From: Conidiobolus coronatus NRRL 28638
Lineage: Eukaryota > Entomophthoromycota > Entomophthoromycetes > Entomophthorales > Conidiobolaceae
Length of the DNA: 26,143 bases
Direction: 5' to 3'
NCBI GenBank assembly: GCA_001566745.1
Contig: KQ964439.1
Coordinates: 139,301 to 165,443, forward strand
The translations under genes were made by a program, and so were the position numbers. Below the pieces are notes generated by a model, which saw nothing but the letters and a program-made list of their open reading frames with translations, was not told the DNA's origin and ran no database searches. Positions 22,140 through 26,143 of this stretch are shown in pieces (within the stretch, counting starts at the first letter, position 1; each line of letters begins with the position of its first letter).

Positions 22140-22866
22140 ATTGATTAATAAATGAAATTATATTAATATATTGTATTATTATATTGAATTATTTTTAACA
22201 GATTAAGGAATTAACATGTAAACTGATGTGACATTATTATAAACAATAAGTTGCCTCAGTTACATTTCATTTTAATAAATTGCAAATTACCCTTAAATTT
22301 ACCAAAATTAAAATTTAATTTTTACAAGTTGTTTAAAATAATACGAGTTATATGAATTATACTATCCATTATTAGCATATAAGCTCCTTTATTTCTTTAT
22401 CTATAGTATAATTCTCGTCAGTTAACCTATGCCATTATAATACTAAGCTTCTTGAAATATTTGGATAGATATGTTTGACTATTATATTATAATACAGTGA
22501 TTCAGATCGATATTTATATCCAAGCGATTTAAACAATTATTGAAAATGACGAAATTTGCACAAAATTTAATAAAATATTTCAATAACTGTTGAGAAATGA
22601 TTGAATCTGGGCAGCTAATTTATGCAATAATCCACTTGATAATCTGTACTTATATAATAAACAATATAGCGATATTCAACTCATGTTAAGTGCATAGTTG
22701 AATATATTAAAATGTATAATAAAAATCAAAAAAAATTAAATATAATTAAGCTTAATTTTCTAACATTAATTGATTTAAGCTCATTAACCCATAACTATAA
22801 ATAATAAGACCCAAGTCACCATTAATTTGATTGAATTTGTAACTAATAAGACCATTTATAATAAAA
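22140..22866. other. Divergent intergenic region between SWA2-like and the small gene
   Basis: AT-rich promoter and leader region for two divergent genes. The right end (up to 22867) is proposed to be the 5' leader exon of the small gene. A short frame starting at 22546 (MTKFAQ...) was considered as an upstream exon and rejected. No RNA gene seen. Confidence 0.4.
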
Positions 22867-23266
22867 AGTAAATTCATTAAGCTTTGTTAATGTTTTAATT
22901 ATTAACCTTACATCTTTAGTGGACGAACTTTTCGAAGGTCTTGACTCAAATGACGGTATTTTGTCAAAGTATGAGCCTAGCGACATAAAGCAGTATGGCT
23001 TGCCTATCTATATCCCTGACCACAATACTCAGCCACCTCAAAATCAGAGTAAATTAGATTTGCATATTAATACTTATTAATACTTATCATAAAATATTTA
23101 GATTTTGAGCGTATTACAGATGAAGCGGAATTAAAATTTTTATATGATTTATGCCAAGTATGCTTTTAAAAATATACTATTAACCTTGACTTTTTACTTA
23201 TTATTATTTTTATAGACGCCAAAAAAGACAAAAAAAGGTCACTATCTCAAAATAGCCCAAATATAA
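22867..23266 (+). CDS. Small unidentified spliced gene; start codon split by an intron
   Basis: Three clearly coding exons (22920-23048, 23102-23157, 23216-23266) are joined by introns of 53 and 58 nt. The first begins TGGACGAA after a good acceptor (CATCTTTAG), with no in-frame ATG. A 52-nt intron from 22868 to 22919 would join an A at 22867 to TG, making ATG GAC GAA and a 78-residue protein starting MDELFEGLDSND. The product is acidic at first, has PIYIPDHN in the middle, FERITDEAELKFLYDLC, and ends with a lysine-rich tail (TPKKTKKG). No transmembrane segment or known domain is visible and I do not recognise the family. In the last exon another frame stays open to 23292 with an equally plausible lysine-rich end, so a homopolymer indel or frameshift in the A-runs at 23221-23236 is possible. 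Fragment of a larger or decayed gene is the alternative. Confidence 0.5.
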
Positions 23267-23553
23267 ATTTATCTAAGAAACGCTCAAATTAAGCCTATAT
23301 TCTTTCATACCTCATACTATTTTTGCAATTAGCAAGCAATAAACTCATATATAGCTCTATATAAAAATCGATATTAAGTCCCTTATAGTGTTTTTAGCTA
23401 TTATTATATAAAAATTTAAAATAAAGCGAATAAGTTAAAGCTTGAAATAAGTAGCATAAAAGTATATTTTAAATAAGTGTTAAGATTGCTTTAGAGATAG
23501 ATAGATATAATGCTATATTCTTTATTCACGTATATGTACTAGGAATTATAAAA

Positions 23554-23576
23554 TATATTATATTATATTATATTAT
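23554..23576. repeat. 5-bp AT microsatellite
   Basis: About four and a half direct copies of a TATAT/ATATT-type pentamer. A simple-sequence repeat with no apparent function. Confidence 0.6.
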
Positions 23577-23820
23577 CATATTATATACTATTCAATCAAA
23601 TTTATTAAGCCTTATAAGTATGATATTCATCAAAACAACTCAGATTTAGACTGAATTTGGCATACGGGATATGATAGTTTTATGACAATTAGCCAATTTG
23701 GGAATTATGGGATCGAATTGTGTGGAAAAATGTATTGAATCAATTTACCAACCAAAATTAAAATTATAATAAAATTATTATTGAATTTAGGCAAAAGTGT
23801 GTGATAAGTCGACATTAATT

Positions 23821-23832
23821 ATGGGTCTATGA
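23821..23832 (+). promoter_or_regulatory. Minimal upstream ORF before eL18
   Basis: ATG GGT CTA TGA lies 41 bases before the eL18 start. If the transcript begins upstream of it, ribosomes would meet this three-codon frame first. The transcription start is unknown, so it may not be in the mRNA. Confidence 0.3.
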
Positions 23833-23873
23833 ACTTCTCTTCCATTACCGCTACGGGATAATAATTTGACGAA

Positions 23874-24720
23874 ATGGTGAGTAGTAAAGAAATGATAAAT
23901 ACATACAATAACGAACAACATAATGATACAAAATAATTATAACGGATGGGTTAATGGATGCAATGGATTATACACGATAAAACAAACTAAACGATATTAA
24001 TTAATATAAAAATGAACAAATCAATGAATTAAAATCACCAAATTAAACACAAAAATAACATAACAAGCAATTATAATGATCGATTACTAAACGTATTTTT
24101 AATAATTAGGGTATTGATATTGCTAAGCATCACGTCCGCAACAAGAACCGTAAGGCTCCCCGTAGCACTAACGTCTACTTGAGCCTTTTGGTCAAGTTAT
24201 ACCGTTTCTTAGCTCGCCGTACTGAGTCCGACTTCAACAAGGTTGTCTTAAAGCGTCTCTTTATGTCTCGCATTCACCGCCCCCCTGTCTCCATCTCCCG
24301 CGTTGTCAAGCTCTCCGCTAACTCCGCTGATAAGACCGTCGTCATTGTTGGTACCATTACCAATGACGAACGTCTCTCTGAAGTCCCTGCCTTAAAGGTC
24401 TGTGCTCTTCGTTTCACCCGCACTGCCCGTGCCCGCATTGTTCAAGCTGGTGGTGAATGTTTAACTTTCGATCAACTTGCCTTAAGAGCCCCCACTGGTG
24501 CTAACTGCTTATTACTCCGCGGTAAAAAGAACTCCCGTGAAGCCGTCAAGCACTTCGGAGCTGCCGGTGTCCCCAAGAGTCACGCCAAGTATGTTTTTCT
24601 ATATTTTATTCAGGTGTATATTTTTACTAATATTACTTTTTTAGGCCCTACGTCCGCTCCAAGGGACGCAAGTTCGAACGTGCTCGTGGTCGTCGTGCCA
24701 GCCGTGGTTACAAGAACTAA
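23874..24720 (+). CDS. RPL18: Large-subunit ribosomal protein eL18 (L18)
   Basis: Exons 23874-23876, 24110-24588 and 24645-24720 give 185 residues. eL18 is a cytosolic 60S subunit protein. The first exon is only the ATG; a 233-nt intron follows, with a branch-like TACTAA at 24085-24090, and the second exon starts GGT ATT GAT, giving the conserved MGIDI start. The family landmarks are present: [51 protein letters not shown], and the basic tail ending ASRGYKN. Length matches the family (about 186-188). Codons are strongly biased to C-ending forms (GTC, CTC, CGC), unlike every other gene here, as expected for a very highly expressed gene. A second intron of 56 nt splits the Lys codon before [10 protein letters not shown]. 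An intron at or near the ATG is common in fungal ribosomal protein genes. Confidence 0.97.
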
Positions 24721-24757
24721 AAAGCTTACATACCCACATGGTTTGGTTTGTACCAAT

Positions 24758-24763
24758 AATAAA
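24758..24763 (+). terminator. Possible poly(A) signal of eL18
   Basis: AATAAA 38 bases after the stop codon, at a sensible distance for 3'-end formation. The word is frequent in AT-rich DNA, so support is modest. Confidence 0.3.
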
Positions 24764-25656
24764 TATTATATTGCAATCAGCCCTGTTATTAGAGTACTAA
24801 TACTGCATATATCAACCCTCCTCTATAGATTAGCTTTGGATTTATTAAGGTATTCCTCCGTATCGAGCGAGTGTATCCGATAATGTTTTAAATACCAAAT
24901 AATATCTCTCTGTTTATATATTTTAACTTTGCTATTGTTAATAATTTTTGTTTTTTTGTATAAGTCTAAGTTCTAGCAGCTATAGATATAATATCATAAT
25001 TCGATCAATATTCAATGTATATACTATATAGATTTTTATTACAGACAACATTATTAAGCTAGGCGTATAATTTAATATCATACCTAATTCCTTGATCTCT
25101 CTATTTACATATTATTGCAATTCAACTAAGTGACTTATAGCTATTGTTTCAACTATAACCTATTTTTTTATTTATATCAATCGTTTCAAAAACTTTGATT
25201 TAAACCCTTTTATTACTATACTTTACATATATTAAATGCTAATTAGATGTTGAATTTGTCATAATTTATTTATCACATTATATGATAGCATATTATTTTT
25301 GTTATTAAACTATATATTCTTCACTTGTAATTTAACTATTAAATCTTAATTATGTTACTCTTATTAAAATCTATATAGATTATTATTTTTAGTAATTAAT
25401 AAACATAACTTCAGTTATATATAGTGTTGGTTATTAAGCTTAACTTAACCATTATTATATTACAGCTTTTATCTGGCAATTGAAGCTCTTTTTTCCGCAC
25501 AATATGTTACTCTTTCTCCAAACTATTCTAATCAGGGTGATATCTTTGAGCATTCCTGCAAAATAAATTACAAAAATTATTTGAAATAGTCATTACCACG
25601 TTTTTGCACTATTACTCGTGATTGTAAACCATAGATCATCTGTTCAATATTTTAAA

Positions 25657-25690
25657 TGATACATTTGATACATTTGATACATTTGATACA
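25657..25690. repeat. 9-bp tandem repeat (TGATACATT, about four copies)
   Basis: Four direct head-to-tail copies of TGATACATT/TGATACAAT in intergenic sequence. It looks like a minisatellite, with no gene nearby to suggest a role. Confidence 0.75.
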
Positions 25691-26143
25691 ATTTAATATA
25701 CGCACGCTATTAATTTAGTCCATTTATTTTAACAACAATATCTATAATATTGCTAATATATACTATTTTATCGTATAAAGGCAAATATAATTAGCTTACA
25801 ATATTTAAATATTCTAATAATAATAGTAATATATTATTTGCAGATATTATTATAGATTTATTTACTTAATAAAAATTAAAAAATTTAATATTAAAGCTTT
25901 ACAATTATTTTAAATATAAATACAATAATTAAATAATTAAATAAATAATATTACATATTATATATTATAGTATATAATATAATACAGATAATAATAGAAT
26001 AATAGAATAATATAATTGATTAGTAGATTTACTAATGAAGTTAATCTTTAAACTTTAATTATATAAAAATATATATTATATTGCACTCTCATACCTTTTT
26101 TTAATTCATATAATAACGATAAATTATTATTTCTGTTATATTT

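Larger units (their letters stand above)
23267..23873. other. Intergenic region and leader before eL18
   Basis: Contains a TATTA-type tandem repeat near 23554-23576, AT-rich promoter sequence, and just before the eL18 start a pyrimidine-rich stretch (about 23835-23843) and a minimal upstream ORF at 23821-23832. No other gene is visible. Confidence 0.45.
24721..26143. other. AT-rich region downstream of eL18
   Basis: Frames reading on past the eL18 stop are chance. A possible poly(A) signal AATAAA lies at 24758-24763, 38 bases after the stop. A small GC-richer islet sits near 24850-24882, a 9-bp tandem repeat at 25657-25690, and the last 250 bases are almost pure A/T with short AATAATAG-type repeats near 25989-26010. 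No supported gene. Confidence 0.45.

Noticed and set aside
22546-22588. ATG frame (MTKFAQ...) as first exon of the small gene at 22920
   Set aside because: The phase would fit, but it needs a 331-nt intron with a GTTGAG donor, unlike the roughly 50-nt GTAA introns around it. The intron at 22868-22919 explains the start better.
24179-24883. Single long open frame over eL18 running past the gene
   Set aside because: It misses the true N-terminus (ATG exon at 23874), reads through the second intron and continues in the wrong frame past the eL18 stop at 24720.
1-26143. CRISPR arrays, insertion sequences, tRNA or rRNA genes, transposon ends
   Set aside because: Both strands were scanned by eye and none was found. 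The tandem repeats present are short simple-sequence repeats without spacers.

Overview
This is an AT-rich eukaryotic nuclear window with many introns. Eight genes can be read through by joining exons at GT-AG introns, most of them 42-58 nt long. The gene set points to a fungus, most likely an early-diverging (non-Dikarya) lineage such as the Zoopagomycota/Conidiobolus group; that placement is inference. Supporting it are a SIP5-type RING protein, a SWA2-type auxilin with UBA, TPR and J domains, short introns, and a B12-dependent methylmalonyl-CoA mutase and a BRCA1/BARD1-type protein, both absent from the familiar yeasts. Stops are TAA (5) or TAG (3), and nothing suggests a non-standard code.

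Layout, left to right. Bases 1-76 may hold the 5' end of an unidentified minus-strand gene leaving the window. A CDC50/LEM3 flippase subunit (1471-2777, +) converges on mitochondrial methylmalonyl-CoA mutase (2965-5659, -). Behind the mutase lies an RBM5/RBM10-like splicing factor (6322-9204, -; 15 introns). A 2.2-kb gene-poor stretch separates it from a SIP5-like RING protein (11452-13309, +), which contains an assembly gap. After 2.9 kb more without recognised genes comes a BRCA1/BARD1-family protein (16174-19238, +; RING, SQ/TQ cluster, RanBP2-type zinc finger, tandem BRCT). It converges on the SWA2-like auxilin (19616-22139, -). Then come a small unrecognised spliced gene whose start codon seems to be assembled by splicing (22867-23266, +) and ribosomal protein eL18 (23874-24720, +). 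The last 1.4 kb is very AT-rich and apparently non-coding.

The genes are ordinary eukaryotic single-gene units from unrelated pathways: lipid asymmetry, propionate metabolism, splicing, ubiquitin signalling, DNA repair, clathrin uncoating and translation. There is no operon or mobile element. The most interesting item is the BRCA1/BARD1-type protein, which has a RING with Asp in place of the zinc-binding His, a dense run of ATM/ATR-type SQ/TQ sites and an extra RanBP2/NZF zinc finger before the BRCT pair. Exon boundaries were assigned by eye; in the seven genes free of gaps the summed exon lengths are exact multiples of three, and the gapped SIP5-like gene also is if the gap is taken as zero.
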